5,869 nt of DNA from assembly GCA_016206725.1 (NCBI GenBank), contig JACQRA010000083.1, positions 1 through 5,869 of the forward strand, in the 5' to 3' direction. Below, piece by piece: positions 5,422 through 5,869 of the stretch. Source of the stretch: Candidatus Omnitrophota bacterium. Its GTDB lineage: Bacteria; Omnitrophota; Gorgyraeia; Aquiviventales; Aquiviventaceae. The translations under genes were made by a program, and so were the position numbers. Within the stretch, counting starts at the first letter, position 1. Each line of letters starts with the position of its first letter. The notes beneath the pieces were generated by a model. That model was not told the origin of the DNA. It saw only the letters and a program-made list of their open reading frames with translations, and made no database searches.

Positions 5422-5869
5422 AGCCTCGGTTGGTTCGCACCAAGGCGCTCGCGTTTGCCGGGATGTTGGCGACCGCCGCGCGATACTCGCTGACCGAGGC
5501 CACACGCTGCCGGTTGATCTCGTTGCTCACATCGCCGGGCGACAGATGCGCCTCGCCGGAGGGGCTGTCAGGGGTCACCTCAGCGACGATCACCCCCTGG
5601 GTCTCAGGAGTAAGCTGAAACTGTTCCGCGACTGGCGGAGTCAGATCAGCCACCTTGAGACCTCGCCAGGCTTCCGTGGCACCACCGGCCAGTTCAACAT
5701 CAACCGGTCGCTCCCCCACTTCAACCGAGAAGGTTTTGGTCTTACCTTCTCGGAGGATGACCACCTCAATCTTGCGGCCCACCTTGGTGCGCCCAACAAG
5801 GTCAACTAATTCACCGGCGTTCTTGACCGCAGTGCCGTCAAACGTCTTGACGATGTCGCCGTCTTTCAG
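5396..5869 (-). CDS. HtrA/DegP/DegQ-family serine endoprotease, C-terminal part with PDZ domains (5' end outside window)
   Basis: The frame is open from the window edge to a TAG at 5396-5398, giving 157 C-terminal residues of a Deg-type periplasmic protease/chaperone. The first about 50 residues are the end of a first PDZ domain (LKDGDIVKTFDGTAVKN at 1-17, then ELVDLV and a KIEVVILREGK strand). After the linker GERPVDVE comes a second PDZ: LKVADLTPPVAEQFQL (71-86), GVIVAEVTPDSPSGEAHLSPGD (92-113), INRQRVASVSEYRAAV (118-133), ending in RTNRGYVVIKPSR. This order is typical of DegP/DegQ/MucD proteins; the catalytic His-Asp-Ser domain and signal peptide lie upstream of the window. Oddities: PDZ2 has Ser115 in GDVSNEIN where a hydrophobic residue (GDVI) is usual, and His108 where Gly is usual (EAGL). 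An internal GTG at 5782 is in frame but mid-domain and not the real start. The distinction between DegP, DegQ and MucD cannot be made from this end alone. Confidence 0.92.
   Translation of the reverse strand: MKDGDIVKTFDGTAVKNAGELVDLVGRTKVGRKIEVVILREGKTKTFSVEVGERPVDVELAGGATEAWRGLKVADLTPPVAEQFQLTPETQGVIVAEVTPDSPSGEAHLSPGDVSNEINRQRVASVSEYRAAVANIPANASALVRTNRGYVVIKPSR

Noticed and set aside
5422..5505. N-terminal extension of RecX by 28 residues
   Set aside because: The extension is entirely within the htrA coding region, has no RecX-like features, and would make the protein longer than the family norm.
5430..5809. Plus-strand open frames opposite htrA
   Set aside because: Antisense shadows; the minus-strand frame matches two PDZ domains in order.

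Overview
The window is a compact block of housekeeping genes, all on the minus strand. Reading 5'->3' on that strand, from the high coordinates down, the order is: the C-terminal end of an HtrA/Deg-type periplasmic serine protease (cut by the window edge), recX, alaS, hisD, hisB and the N-terminal two-thirds of hisH (cut by the other edge). Junctions are very tight: a 26-bp overlap (htrA/recX), an 11-bp overlap (recX/alaS), a 4-bp ATGA overlap (alaS/hisD), a 10-bp gap (hisD/hisB) and an 11-bp gap (hisB/hisH). There is no gene-free stretch and no visible promoter, terminator, RNA gene, CRISPR array or transposase, so the most economical reading is one polycistronic unit. The plus-strand reading frames are shadows of these genes.

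The organism is a Gram-negative-type bacterium (double-PDZ HtrA protease) of roughly 60% GC. The recX-alaS neighbourhood and a monofunctional HisB followed by HisH would fit a Nitrospirota- or Methylomirabilota-like or deltaproteobacterial lineage. That placement is a guess from memory of gene style, not something the sequence proves.

Functionally, hisD, hisB and hisH belong to histidine biosynthesis: IGP dehydratase, the glutaminase subunit of IGP synthase, and histidinol dehydrogenase. alaS charges tRNA-Ala, recX modulates RecA, and the HtrA protein handles envelope protein quality control. hisG is not next to hisD; alaS sits directly against it instead.

I see no new defence, mobile or secretion system. 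The points that stand out are: (1) two unrelated 7-bp tandem-repeat arrays inside hisH, both read in frame, bracketing the conserved PHMGWN motif; (2) a sharply bounded segment of about 540 bp inside alaS at about 47% GC, flanked by about 64% GC, encoding a divergent stretch of AlaS, which suggests a recombination mosaic (or an assembly artefact); (3) a short HisD that appears to lack about 20 residues of a helical segment and has Glu where the zinc-ligand Gln is usual.
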